Part shown: piece by piece, positions 47,931 to 59,254 of the stretch
Layout of the letters: every line of letters begins with the position of its first letter
How positions within the stretch are numbered: the stretch's first letter is position 1
Assembly (NCBI RefSeq): GCF_029873635.1
Contig: NC_080420.1
Coordinates: 53,683,457 to 53,747,456, forward strand
Reading direction: 5' to 3'
Origin: Malania oleifera
Lineage: Eukaryota > Streptophyta > Magnoliopsida > Santalales > Ximeniaceae
Length of the DNA: 64,000 nucleotides
The notes under the pieces: generated by a model
Told to the model about the DNA's origin: nothing
Seen by the model: only the letters and a program-made list of their open reading frames with translations
The model's database searches: none
Program-made: the position numbers and the translations under genes

Positions 47931-50221
47931 TGTCATGACCCGCTTATGTTCACATATATTTTTTTTTTATATAATAATATCAACATCACACATCTCATAT
48001 TTCAGCTCAGCAGGTCACAATCCACCTGGACCCATGGGTGCCAGGGATACATAAGAACATACAGAAGAAGCCTACGCAGCAGAAAGTATAAAATTATATA
48101 CATCTCATCATAATGTGCAACACAACATACCAGAGTACCACAATCACTATCTCTCTGTATATACATTCCAAAAATGGAATCTAGGGACAATTCCCACATA
48201 AACCCAACTGTCCCTACCAAAAACTTACCCTTCCAAAAAGGGCTGATAATCCACACTATGTCAGCGGGGCTTTTCCCGCTCTCTTATCTAGGGCTCCTGA
48301 AAAGTTAATAAGATTTAGGGTTGAGACACCTTTCAGTAAGGGAAATAAACTAATACTAGTGTGTAGCAACATGAGTATTCTGTGTTCTACATATACCATA
48401 CATAACATATTCAATACTGTTTATCAAATCTGGGAAAGCATAAGTACATCAAAACATGGCAGAACATACTGCATTTCATAAACATATCTCATCTCATATC
48501 ATAATAATAACATAAAACAACCCTGGTAGGTTAGCTGACTGTTGTCATGTATTACCCCTACATGACTGGGTTGTGTGGCCTGAAGGCGGGACTTGACAAT
48601 GGTTGGCCGACCACTACCAAGTCAATAGTCTAGTCTGTAAGTCCGATGGGTCTACCCAGACTGGTCCGTACACTAGTGGCGATAACAACACACTTCTTGA
48701 AAATAACCTTATCGACCATCCAATCTCACACCACTCTGTATAGTGGCGTTAACACAGATATAATGATCACGAAGACCATGGACACATAGCAACGGTACCG
48801 TGTAAGTGCTAGCCTAGACCAAGCTAACCAGATTCTGATATCATATAATATATACTAAAACTGTGATACATATATAATTTATTCTCACATCAATCACATT
48901 ATTTTACATATATACGTGTATCATAAAAATCATCAGCTCGTACGATGGTAGTACACATTTTATCATGGCCCGGCCTGTACGCCGGCAAATCACATAGCAC
49001 AGTCCGTACGCTGGCAAATAACATAGCTCGCCCCTTGCACCGGAAAATCACATAGTTCGGCCCGTGCCCCGAAAAATCACATAGCTCGGCCTGTACGCCG
49101 GTAAATCATATATATATATAACAATATCTCAGCCCGTATGCCGACAAATCACATAGCTTGGCCTGTATGCCGAAAAATCATATATATATAAAAATGTCTT
49201 GGCCCGTACGCCGATTTTCCCATCATAAAAACCCATATCATCCACATTCCCAGAAAACAGTAATTCACAACATTTTTACTCATGCCACACAACAGATTTT
49301 CCACATATTCAACATACGATCATTTTCACAGTATTTTGCAAATATAAAACATATATATAAACATATACATTTTCCATAAACCAAATGATATATATATATA
49401 TATATATAAGCATTTTCTCAAAAAAAGAAACTAGCTTAGTTTATCCCCTTACTTGATTCCTGCAAAGCCCCTAAGAAACTCTTCCCTGCACCCGCAGGGT
49501 TTCCGACTCAATACCCTGAAAATGAAATCCACCAGAACTAAAGTTTAGTATTTTCGTACGTACAACATTTTCTATAACTATCACTAAGTCAAATTAGGCT
49601 TAAAAGCCTTACCTCAACTTAGGGATGATTCCCAACGTTCCCAATCAATACCCCTGGAAACGGAAAACTTCCAGTATTAAACTTTAATATTTTAATGCGT
49701 ACAACACTACTCTCAACTGTCAGAAATCCAAAAATTGAGTATAAAGCCTTACCTTAGATTTGGGATGGTTTCCTCCTTACTTTCACCGATGATCCGCTCT
49801 AGCAGATTCGGAGAGAACTTCGTTAGGAGCGTCGTGGTGACTTCGGATTGTCGATCCGACGTAAAAATAGCCCAAAAATGAAGAGAGAGAGAGAGAGAAT
49901 TGAATGGGGGGGGGGGAGAGAGAGTTAGCTTCTTAAAGAAGCTTTAAAAATCCGGATTTTCGTATATATAAAACAGGGGATTTCGTCGACGAGCCCATTC
50001 TTCATCAACTAGATCCTGTATTCGTTGACGAAATTCAGGCTGCCTCAGAACCCCTCTCAGTATTTTCTCGTCGACGAAACCCTGTGTTCATCGATGAAGC
50101 CCTGTGTTCGTTGACAAATTCTCTTAAACCTTCGTCGACAAAGTCGACGGCCTCCTTCTATTTTCCGTTTCCATCTCCCTTTCTTTATTTTTAAATTTCA
50201 TTCTAAATTCGGGTCGTTACA
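47931..50221 (-). repeat. 5' LTR of the gypsy element
   Basis: 2291 bp; the plus strand starts TGTCATGACCCGCTTATGTT and ends TTCGGGTCGTTACA. It is closely similar to 40420-42841 but has a larger cggcccgtacgccggcaaat minisatellite (48935-49220, about nine to ten units), a shorter TA run (49388-49409) and GA repeat (49883-49895), and lacks the 3' LTR duplication. Its CG motifs are more decayed (ttcatcaactag where the other has ttcgtcgacgag). Confidence 0.9.
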
Positions 50222-50226
50222 ATATA

Positions 50227-50565
50227 CCAAAATCGTGATTACTTTTCACGAGCACAAATCCCAACTCCTGAGCTCAAAATTCGATCTCCACCGTTCAGAT
50301 TGTAACTCCTTGAGTCGTGAACCTTTCTTCCAAATTTCAAATCTATCAGACCACGGACAAAGTGTGATTAGAGTCTTGATGAAATCTAGGCAGTATGAGA
50401 AAAAAAAACTATGTTTTTCTCTCTCTCTCTTGGGAAAGTTGTGGCTAATCACTCCTCTTTTCTCTTTTTCTGACTTCCTTTAGGTTATCACACTAAAGAG
50501 CTGACCTTTGGGTTTTGATAAAATACACTTGGACTTTCCTCCACATGAAAGGAAATAACCCAACA
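50227..50565 (-). repeat. copia 5' LTR, right part
   Basis: Continues the LTR split at 40419: ccaaaatcgtgattac and cacaaatcccaactcc, ending GGAAATAACCCAACA. Matches 37190-37521. Confidence 0.85.
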
Positions 50566-50929
50566 AAAGTTAGGATAGATGAGGAAGGGAAATGAAAATC
50601 AAGGTTAATAGGATTGTAATATGACTCGTTCAAGTGCTTGATGTCCGTGAGCCTTAAATATTACGAATATGATAAGGTAGCTATAGCTTTGGATAATGAT
50701 TTTCTAGCTTGAGAAATGGCCTCAGCATGGCCTAAAGAAGAGAAATCTTTGGTGGATAGAAATATGAATTGCAAGTAGGAGAAAGCTAACCTTCAAGGCC
50801 GACAACATTCATGTGTGCACTTGGTCTCCCTATGCATGGCAAAAAGGGTTGGGCAAAAAAAAAAAAATCCATATTCTTGAAAAGAAAAAAATTTATTTTG
50901 GGAGTTGCATGTGGCAATGAAATGTGTGC

Positions 50930-50991
<62 letters not shown>

Positions 50992-52516
50992 CTGAAGGTT
51001 AGAAGAAAGAATTAGCTAAGAATGAGAGGAGGATATTGAACCATGCATACATAGAAAAAGCAATCAGGCAGGAAGATAGATTATGAAAGAACATATATAG
51101 AAAAAAGCAATTAGGTAGGTAAGATACATTATGAAAGATGAGTATAGGAAAAGGGTTGTAGAGAACCTTGAATAGTACTCTATAAAAAAGCTTAGAAGTA
51201 GGAAAATGAAAATAAACTTGATCAAATAAACATCACCACATTAAAATGCTAAATTAAGATTAAGCATGCATGGATAGTAGATAATTTCTCAATTCAACAC
51301 AAACTACCAAAAGATGACACCATTTTGTGAGCTTGCCAAATACAAAAAGGACATATTGAATGTCAATAACAACCATGTTGCAATAATAATAATAAATTAA
51401 TAAAAGAAAATATGCTTACTAGAAGTTGAGGCATAGAAGGATCATATATCCTTAAAGTTAATTCACGCCTTTAAAGATTCAGTGTCTTTCGGTGCAAATA
51501 ATCATGCACATTAATCTATAGATTACTTAATTAGCACACTTATTTTGTGTGTATTTACAAAGATGGAAGCAATAAGAGCCAGATTACCTAATTACCTAAT
51601 GGAAATAGATGAAAAGGTTAAGAAGTTTTTACATATACTCGAGTAGGAAGTAGGGAGTTGCTTCAGAGCAACATAGAAGTAAGTAAGTTGGCGAAGGAGA
51701 AAAAGCGAATGAGAGAAGAGGGGGTTACTGCAGCTGTTATTTGGAAGAGTACTGGAGCATGCCATTCTAATTAAAATAACTTGTCACATTATTTTTTGAC
51801 GTTCAATGATTGAGCAGGCGGAATTAGAGAGACAAAAACACTATTTTTCACTAGGTGTGATGAAGTAAATGACTATAGATAATAGTGAGCGCATCAAATC
51901 ACCAATTGAGAAAATATCAACTATGATGCATAGTTAAGAACCACCTCCCATTCTATAATGCCAGCCAATAAGCAATTCATACTTTGAATTTTTGAGTGAT
52001 TTATCTATTTAAATTGTACTTTCTCAACAATATCCAAATTCTATGAATTTAATTTAATCTAAAAATGATGTATTCTACACAATCTTATCTAATAATTTGT
52101 GCGCTGTAATGATGGCTAACTAGAAACTCATATTCGATTCACACCATTTTTATTTTTTTTCAAAAAGGTAATGAACGCCAAAATGAAACCATACCAAAAG
52201 GGCAAATACAGGGGCGTCTCGTAGAAGAAGACACTCTGTTTATTCTCACTGATTATCTTTTATTCAAACAGGAGGTGGGTGCGCGACTGAGGGAGATCCC
52301 ACTAAAAACTTACAGTCACCACCCATAACATTCAAACATGTCCTTTTCCTCTTAATTAAAAGCAAAAACATTTCTTATACATATATCTGTATGTTTTACA
52401 ACGTAATATATTAGATTTAGATTCACTGAATCCAAACCACCCTAAAAAAAATAAAAAAGAGAGAGAGAGAGAAAGAAGATCATAATTCACTGAATCGAAC
52501 GGTTAACAACGCGCCC
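50566..52516. other. intergenic, 3' side of the inhibitor gene
   Basis: AT- and GA-rich background with no gene seen. A compound (gt)n(ga)n microsatellite lies at 50928-50987. At 51055-51140 a segment with aaaaagcaat(c/t)aggcagg...gattatgaaaga is repeated in tandem. A short GA repeat (52457-52472) lies about 45 bp beyond the stop codon of the inhibitor gene, in its likely 3' UTR. Confidence 0.5.
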
Positions 52517-53137
52517 TTAGGGAGTTCCCACACTGTCAACGTAACTATTAACCAACGCCAGAGCATTGCTCGTGAACTTCTTCGCAGTGACCGCCTGATC
52601 GCAGACGTTCGTTTTCAAGGTCTCATCGGAAACATCCTCAAATCCGTCGGTACACGTGTCCTGGTTGGTAAGGGCGGCGCTCATCCACGTCTGCACGTTA
52701 AACATCATGAACCGGAACGACTCGCCGGCGGTGGCGGCGCCAGCCTGGCGCATCTGCTTGAGAGAGCCGCGTATCTCGTCCACGGCGTCGCCGAAGGTGG
52801 AGGCGCAGTCGTGGAGGGCGGCGACGGCGCGGGGCTCGCTGCAGCAGTCGCCGTCACGGGAGATGTTGGAGATGTAGGAGGCCACGTGGCGGGCCTTGGA
52901 GAGGGAGATAGTCACGGCGACTTTGGCCAGCTGGGCGGGGCTTTGCTCGATGACGTCGGCGTAGCCGGAGAGCGAGGCGTAGCAAAGGTCGGGGTATAAG
53001 GTGGCGCCGCAGCTAGCGCGGATGAAATCGGGGCCGTCGGTTTCGGGAGGGGAGTCTCCAAGGGCTGGGATTGGTTGTAGGGAGAAGAAGAAGAGGCAGA
53101 GGAAACAGAGGAAGAAGAGGAGTTGGTTTTTCTGCAT
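52517..53137 (-). CDS. pectin methylesterase/invertase inhibitor family protein (PMEI)
   Basis: A single-exon, 206-residue secreted protein. I chose the ATG at 53135-53137 over an in-frame one 43 codons upstream because it starts directly at a signal peptide: charged MQKNQ, a hydrophobic run to about residue 22, and likely cleavage after PALG (about residue 27). The mature part is a four-helix-bundle PMEI domain with the conserved cysteines C43 and C52 (SCGATLYPDLC), C111 (ALHDC) and C152 (TCTDGF), expected to form two disulfides; C98, C99 and C169 are extra. Other family signatures are AVDEIRGSLKQM, NVQTWMSAALTNQDTC and FTSNALALVNSYV. Family members bind pectin methylesterase or invertase in the cell wall; which one this protein binds cannot be told. 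The coding part is GC-rich against AT-rich flanks. No stop or frameshift; this is the only gene here that looks functional. Confidence 0.95.
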   Translation of the reverse strand: MQKNQLLFFLCFLCLFFFSLQPIPALGDSPPETDGPDFIRASCGATLYPDLCYASLSGYADVIEQSPAQLAKVAVTISLSKARHVASYISNISRDGDCCSEPRAVAALHDCASTFGDAVDEIRGSLKQMRQAGAATAGESFRFMMFNVQTWMSAALTNQDTCTDGFEDVSDETLKTNVCDQAVTAKKFTSNALALVNSYVDSVGTP

Positions 53138-53950
53138 TGTATTTGTGAAGGTGAGAGGCGAAGGAAGCTTAGTGGGCGTGGGTGTGGCTATGCTTGGAAG
53201 CAACGGTTTGGAGGGGCTTAAGTAGGCTCGATCTTTGGTATGAAATTCCGTAAATGCCCCTATCATTCTGTTAAATGACTGGGATGTCCCTTTGTTTAAT
53301 CATTACCGGTGATTCTGTTGGCGTCTTGTGAATAGAAAGAATTATCCAATAGAGCCAACACACTGACCCGTGAACTGACAGAGAGTGAGAGAGAGAATCA
53401 GCTAAAGCCAAGTTATAGAAGATGCGGGTTTTGTTTGAGGACTGGCTTTTTGGCATTTAATAATATGCGAGGGACAGAAACAGGAGACTTGGACACGATG
53501 TTGAATTGTTTAATACATGAGAGACTGCTATTTATAATCCAAGATTCTTCAAATTTATAATTCTATGAATGATTACCATTTTACTTTATGTGCATGTGAG
53601 TATCCCTCAAGAAAATTATTTTTTGAAATAAAACATTGAAACTTTTATATAAAATGGGAGGCAGCAAGGACTAGTCGATCACCCTCTAGAGGCCGATCGA
53701 CTGTGTCTTGCCTTTAGATTAGACCGGTTCACCGTCTAAAGAAAAGGGCTATAAAATAGCCTTTGGACTGTCGATTGACTGTCCCCTAGAAGCTGATCAA
53801 CTGTTTGCAAAGAAGTAGGGATAGTTGATTGCGCCACAAGACCAGTCGACTGTCTACTTGCATTTTTCAAATTTTTTTTTCAAAATTTTAATGTACTTTA
53901 ATAAATTTAATGCATGAACATTTTCTACTCCTATCATAGATGACAAACAA
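53138..53950. other. upstream region of the inhibitor gene
   Basis: Upstream side of the minus-strand gene. No clear TATA box in the first 100 bp; the 53138-53220 stretch is CT-rich on the coding strand, as in many plant 5' UTRs. Bases 53660-53865 contain a cluster of gtcgat / cgatcgactg / cagtcgactg motifs with a ctataaaatag box at 53749, like the promoter part of an LTR, so an old LTR fragment lies about 0.5 kb upstream of the gene. Confidence 0.5.
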
Positions 53951-54200
53951 ATTCAAAAAAAAAACTAAACTACATATATGAGAAAAAAAAGGGAGAAGCA
54001 TTGAAATTCATTTTTATCAAAATGTGCATTTTTGAAAGATATGATATCAAAACCAAGTGTGGTTTTGAAAAATGAAAAGGTCGAGAGAAAAATGATATCT
54101 CTCCAATACCCTTGTTGACATCAGCTTTAGATGGCTCCTTTTGGTTCCCAATTGATTCCTTGACTTGTCTATTCAACCACAATATGATCTTTATAATATG

Positions 54201-54234
<34 letters not shown>

Positions 54235-55670
54235 ATGATATGATTTCCAAAGATCAAAACCTAATATAAGATTTTTCAGAAAATATCCCTCAATAATATA
54301 TATAGTTATGAACACTAAGGATATTCAATCAAGTAGTTTTGTAATATCGAAAATATCAAATCTTTAAATGAAAACTTACTTGAATAAAAAATATTTAACC
54401 AATGGCTAAAACTTTTCTCAAGTAGTGATCTTATCAAAACGATTTAATATATGCACACTCAAGATCAACCTCTCAACATATATTCAATAATGGATTTTGA
54501 GATGAAAAGCTCTTTGAGAAATAAATATCAACAAGAAAATCAGTTTAGATGAAAAAACTCTATGAGAATAAATATTAATGAGCAGATCGATTTACCAAAC
54601 CTTAATTCCAAAATGAAAGCACAATGATTGCTAGATTGCATTTTGAAAATCGAGATAGCCTTAGCTCAGATTCGACGTATAAACTTTGAAATCCCAAGCA
54701 TAAGTTTCAATAGTGTGTTCAAAGTTGTGCTAATCTTATAATATGCTCAATCGTATGCCAAAGGTTCGTTCTCTCTTCACTTCTTTTTCTCGTAGGGCAC
54801 TAGGGTTTAGATGTTGATTATGAAGGTAACATTGCCTTTAGAATGAATCTTAACTTTTTGATAAAAAAATAACTCATGTGTTCTCATTAAAAATCAAAAT
54901 TTTTAGTCTTCTCATAAGTTCATATGATTGAGGGTTAAGGCTCATACGACTAAAGTTCCTTAGAGTTTCGAAAAATTAACCTAGACATAGGGTCAGACGA
55001 CTGAAGTTGGGGATCAGTCTGCTAAAGTGTCGGGTTCAGACGATTGAAGTCTGAGTTCAGTCTTCTGATGTACTTTTGCCAGGTTCTGTGTTTCACCATT
55101 ATTTCTTCAGATGACTGAACTTAATCTTCGGTCTTTTGAAGAAATTTTTCAGACGACTGAACTTAACTTCTGTCTTCTGAAGTTAAATCTTCAGACGGCT
55201 GAACGCGGAGTTCGGTCTTCTGAACTTTTCATTTTCTCGATTTTTCCTTTTTAGTTTAAAAAATCTGCTTCACTCTCTTTCTTTGCTCTTTTATAAAATA
55301 TTTTTCGGATTTTAAAAATATCTTTAAGTCCATAAATATCCCCTAATGATGTTCATGAGATGCATGAGTCCTAAGGTCAATCTAGGGTATATTTTGAGCT
55401 TTGAATTAAATTATATGAAATATGTGAATACATTAGTTCTAAACACCCATTCCCATGACGATCTTGAATTTGGCGCTTGCATCTTCATTCTTCAACTCTT
55501 TTAGTTCCATGGATTGTGCCAAGATGTATTTTCTTTAATCTTCATGGTTTCTATGAGTTGCTAGCCTTTCGTGCATGTTAAATATTGTTCATGTTCACAA
55601 TCTCATTGCACAGATCAAATACCAAGTGATTTGTCATTATCAAAATAGGATTGGACTCATAAAGTCAACA
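53951..55670 (-). repeat. LTR, minus orientation, 3' end not found
   Basis: Read on the minus strand it starts TGTTGACTTTATGAGTCC at 55670 and continues through a cluster of ttcagtcgtctgaa-type motifs (54955-55225 on the plus strand) into AT-rich sequence with a (ta)n run at 54205-54231. The usual C-tract end is not seen, so the left boundary is approximate and the LTR probably truncated. It is inserted into the plus-strand LTR whose end is at 55868. Confidence 0.6.
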
Positions 55671-55868
55671 CTATATTGATTGAATTGAGTGTTAGTCATT
55701 GTAAATCAATTGTACTTGTGAAGTTGCTAATAAGTTTAATTGTGTTGCTAATTGGAGAGTGTGATTGTAATTTATTAAATCTTAAAAGGGTCATACTAGG
55801 TTAAAGTTTCCAAATGAAAATTTAAAATCCCAATTCACCCCCCTCTTGGGAGTACCCCTTACTTCTCA
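55671..55868 (+). repeat. 3' end of a copia 5' LTR
   Basis: Ends with caattcacccccctcttggg, agtacccc, ttacttctca and is followed by a primer binding site and gag, so it is the U5 end of a 5' LTR whose front has been displaced by the minus-strand LTR. Confidence 0.75.
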
Positions 55869-55869
55869 A

Positions 55870-55881
55870 TTGGTATTAGAG
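55870..55881 (+). promoter_or_regulatory. primer binding site, mutated
   Basis: TTGGTATTAGAG against the usual TTGGTATCAGAG: one C-to-T change. Sits one base after the LTR end. Confidence 0.75.
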
Positions 55882-55921
55882 TGCCATGTTGTAGTAAATC
55901 TTAAACTAAAAGCTATATAAA

Positions 55922-56941
55922 GATGCCTATGGCACACCTAAGTGTATCTCCCTTTGTTGAGAAGCAAAGAATGAGAATTTATTTACAAACTATGGATTGG
56001 AAAGCATGGAAAGTTGTCACACATGGTGACCTTATCCCCACTAAAATCGTGGATGGTGAATAGATACCCAAAGAAGAAAAAGAGATGATTGACAATGACC
56101 ATGAGATATTGCAAGTAAATTCAAGTGATATAAATGCATTATATTGTGCCCTTGATGTAAATGAATTCAATAGGATTATGACATGAAAATTTGCTAAAGA
56201 AATCTGCGACAAACTTGAAGTAACCTATGAAGGTACTATTGATGTAAGAGATAATAGAATTGATATGCTCACTAGTGAGTATGAAGCTTTTAGGATGAAT
56301 CTTGATGAGACCATTACTAGTATGTGCACTAGATTCACTCATATAATAAACTCCCTCAATGCCTTAGGAAAGAATTACTTAACTTATGAAATGATACGGA
56401 AAATCCTTAGAGGACTTCCATTAATTTGGGAACCTAAGGCAACTGCAATAATAGAAGGAAGAAATTTGAAAAATACTTCTCTAGATCATGAACTGATAGG
56501 ATCACTCTTGTATTGCCCCAACCTGGGTTTGCCAGAGTGCACTGTGTCGCTCCTCCTCCACCTGGACCAGACAGTAGGGGGGCAGGCCTTATCGGACTAA
56601 TGATTGGCCCCACAGACCAACACATGTCCTTTTCAGTGTGTTTTGTCCTCACTCACACACTTCTTGAGAAAACTTCCCAGAAGGTCACCCATCCCAAGAT
56701 TACTCCAAGCCAAGCATGCTTAACTGTGGAGTTCTTATGGGAATGCTCTCGAAAAGAAAAATGCACCTTGTTGATATGGGTAATAACATCTAATCCTTTT
56801 AAGCCTTTTTTCCACAAGGTATCACAGCTCCTCACTTATGAGATGATGATAAATGAAAAAAATTCTGAAAATAATGAAAACAAGAAATCAATAGCTCTCA
56901 AGGTTGCTAAAGATAGCTGTAGTGAAAAAGAAGAAGAAAAC
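55922..56941 (+). pseudogene. copia gag (UBN2-type), interrupted by a Cassandra LTR
   Basis: An ATG at 55922 (MPMAHLSVSPF...) starts gag of a SIRE-like element. Readable are MRIYLQTMDWKAWKVVTHGD, a stop after VDGE, EFNRIMT, KLEVTYEGTIDVRDNRIDML, TSEYEAFRMNLDETITSM, FTHIINSLNALGK and LPLIWEPKATAI. At 56509 the solo Cassandra LTR splits it; it resumes at 56827 with LTYEMMINEKNSENNENKKS and ends at 56947, where another LTR begins. It is a close relative of the gag at 59255. Pol is missing. Confidence 0.82.
56509..56826 (-). mobile_element. solo Cassandra LTR with 5S rRNA-like promoter sequence
   Basis: 318 bp. The minus strand runs TGTGATACCTTGTGG... to ...CAGGTTGGGGCAATACA. It contains a segment resembling 5S rRNA (plus coordinates about 56671-56737) with the pol III internal control boxes: agttaagcatgcttgg (56710-56725) and gatgggtgacc (56683-56693). 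These are hallmarks of Cassandra TRIM elements. Flanks are ACTCT (left) and GCTCC (right); the related intact reading frame predicts ACTCC, so each copy has one change. Only one LTR is present, as left by LTR-LTR recombination. It is not a genuine 5S gene: the 5S-like part is partial and embedded. Confidence 0.88.
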
Positions 56942-57294
56942 TATTGACTTTTTGAGTCTGTCTCCTATTTTGATTATGACAAACCACAGTATCTCATTGG
57001 TGTGCTAAGTGTATGAACAAGTTTACTTTTCTAAGCGCGGATGACAGATGAGAAATGGAAGCCGAGAAGCACTTAAACGAGTACATTATTCGGTACAATC
57101 CATGATATTACAAAGGAGCAGAGCATGAAGTTCTTTTGTTTTTCTTTTAAGTTATATTGTAATTGTAATAAGTTTTTTAATGGTCTGTAAAACTGTAACT
57201 TATGCATGATAGGGTTTAATACTCAAGACCATAGTTTGACCTTAGGGATCAGTTGACCAACGTCGGATTTTTTGGACTTAATGCTTAAGGCCAT
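56942..57294 (+). repeat. LTR start fragment (family of 872)
   Basis: Starts TATTGACTTTTTGAGTC (TG changed to TA), then ttttgattatgac, attggtgtgctaagtgtatg and aacaag, matching 872-980. It is cut by the LTR at 57295. Confidence 0.7.
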
Positions 57295-59197
57295 TGTTGG
57301 CCTAACTAGGTTTTTCAATCTTGTTTTGATGATAACAAATGAAGGATGTTTTAACTTGTGTTGTTGAGTGGCCTTATTTCTGGTCTAAGTAAAGGACACT
57401 TTAATCATGGAAGTAAGTTGGAAATCAAAGTCAATCAAGTGAATGCTTTTTAGTATATTGAAGCAATGAACGACAAATGAAAAGCTTAAAGGCTAAGCAG
57501 GTCTTGAAGTAAAGATTGAACCTCAAGAGGTTATAAGACTTAGTGATTAAGGAGATCATGCTTAGAAGAATATTTGTAAGTACTTCAAGTCATTACTATT
57601 TAGATACGTGAAGCTCCTTAAAATACATGGACTTAGAAACCTATTTTAAAACCCCGGAAAATGTTTTATGAAAGACCAAAACAAGAGAGCAAAATTAAAT
57701 TTGAAAACCAAAAATGCAAAATCAGAAAAAGGACTACCCGGCCAGCTGACCATTTTGAATGTGGTTTAGTCAACCGGCTGATAGAAAATCTACAGCAAAG
57801 TTAACTGTCCAACCAACTAACTCGATGAATTAAAAACACCCAGCCGGCTGACAATGCTTAGCCGACTGACAATTATTTTCTAAAGAGATAGAATGGTGTC
57901 AGCCGCCTGTCCAGTCGACTACTAGTACAAAAATGACTCAGTCGAGCGAGTTAGCTGACTGACTCTGCGGAGATTTTTGAATTTCAAACTATACGAGAAG
58001 TTTTTCAAAATTAATTCTATGATTTAATATCTTTTGAAAAGTTACCTAAATACTCCATGTTAAATGAGGAAACTTTTCTTTAATAAGTCTATAAATACTT
58101 CCCTTGCTCAATGAAAAAATACGCTTAAGCAATACATGCTTTCTACGCTAAAGTTCTCCTAATGCTCATACTTGCTCACACTCTTGTTGGAGGAAACTCT
58201 ACAAAATTGCTGGTTGATTAAAAAGTTTTGGTTCTGATTTGCAAATAAAACCTCTATATCAATAAGAAAGAACCATTGGTGACTTCTAAACCTTGAGCTT
58301 CACATTTTCTATTTAGTTTTGGTTTTTAAGTACGATTAGTGATTTAACTTGTACAACTTGCTCTATGTCTATGTTTGAGAGTGTTTTTATATGTAGATAT
58401 CTGTTCCTTTCTATTAAATCTTTGACGGTTTAAGGTATAGTTGGATCGTTGCGCCAAGCATAGGTTGTTGTTTGGAGAGGTTTCTCTTCCTGAAAAAGAG
58501 GTTGGTTGTTGTAAAGGTTTTTGTTCCACCTGAATGGAACAAGGTATAGTGAAGTCTTTAAGTGATTGACCTAAGGCGAGGACGTAGGCTAGGGTAAGCC
58601 AAACCTCGTAAAAACAGTGGTGTCACTCTCTTTCCCTTACTCTCTTTAAATTCCAGCAAAAATATAAACTGTGTGGATGTTGTAATTCTTTCAATCATAA
58701 AAACAACGTATATTGAAAATTAAATAAACCAAAGCTTAATTTGTTCTTGGGCTTGCGGAAACTGAAAGGGAGTACGTTGGTTAATTAATATTTTGTGGAA
58801 ACTGTAAGAAAGTACGTGATTGGTTAACAACCCAAAACCTATTAGCTAAAGGTTTATTTGAATTATGATTTTGGAAAGAGTGATTGGATGTTATTTTAAT
58901 TTTTAGTTCAAAGGTCAACTACATGATTGGCACATTCATATACAGGGCTACTGAATATTGCAAATCAAATATTGATTACTTGTATTTTGTTTGCTTGGTT
59001 TGAACAGTTAATCAATTGGTTGTGTATGTTGTGGTTGTGGATTGAATAGAAGAAGTAAGTGTTTGTGTTGATTTCCTAGTCAATAAGAATATAAGAAGTC
59101 TTTAAAAGATTGTAAAAAGTCAAGAACTCATAAAAAGACTAAGGAATTTTAAATAACCCAATTCATCCCCCCTTTTGGGACTACACCTTAGGTTTCA
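57295..59197 (+). repeat. 5' LTR of the copia element 57295-63956
   Basis: 1903 bp. Starts TGTTGGCCTAACTAGG, ends GGGACTACACCTTAGGTTTCA. A cluster of cagccggctgac motifs (57735-57970) lies just upstream of a TATA box (tctataaata, about 58088). Followed by a primer site and gag. Confidence 0.88.
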
Positions 59198-59199
59198 AT

Positions 59200-59211
59200 T
59201 GGTATCAGAGC
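59200..59211 (+). promoter_or_regulatory. primer binding site, initiator tRNA-Met
   Basis: TGGTATCAGAGC, three bases after the LTR end. Confidence 0.9.
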
Positions 59212-59254
59212 GCGGTTATAGCAAATCCTAATAAGTAGCTATATAAATATCTAC

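Larger units (their letters stand above)
40420..50221 (-). mobile_element. Ty3/gypsy chromovirus-type retrotransposon, nearly complete
   Basis: 9802 bp. LTRs 40420-42841 (3') and 47931-50221 (5'), TGT...ACA, flanked by ATATA on both sides (40415-40419 and 50222-50226). The interior has primer site, gag, protease, reverse transcriptase, RNase H, integrase and a chromodomain-like C-terminus in the normal gypsy order, then a polypurine tract. It is inserted in the 5' LTR of the copia element 36858-50565 and so is younger. Several stop codons and frameshifts make it inactive. Confidence 0.92.
36858..50565 (-). mobile_element. copia retrotransposon (minus), split by a gypsy element
   Basis: LTRs are 36858-37521 (3' LTR) and 40089-40419 plus 50227-50565 (5' LTR). 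The 5' LTR is cut by the gypsy insertion 40420-50221. Both begin TGTTGGGAGAGATATCAACA on the plus strand and end ATAACCCAACA. The interior 37522-40088 holds decayed gag and pol with a large deletion. Without the insertion the element would be only about 3.9 kb. Flanking 5-mers (gctgt and aaagt) do not match, so a target duplication is not seen. Confidence 0.85.

Noticed and set aside
52656-53225. three plus-strand frames antisense to the inhibitor gene
   Set aside because: Shadows caused by the GC-rich coding sequence; no family motifs.
56671-56737. possible 5S rRNA gene
   Set aside because: Only part of 5S is present, diverged and embedded in an LTR with retroelement ends; it is the Cassandra promoter region.
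56513-56947. 144-codon plus-strand frame
   Set aside because: It runs antisense through the Cassandra LTR and then into gag; the first part is not protein-coding.
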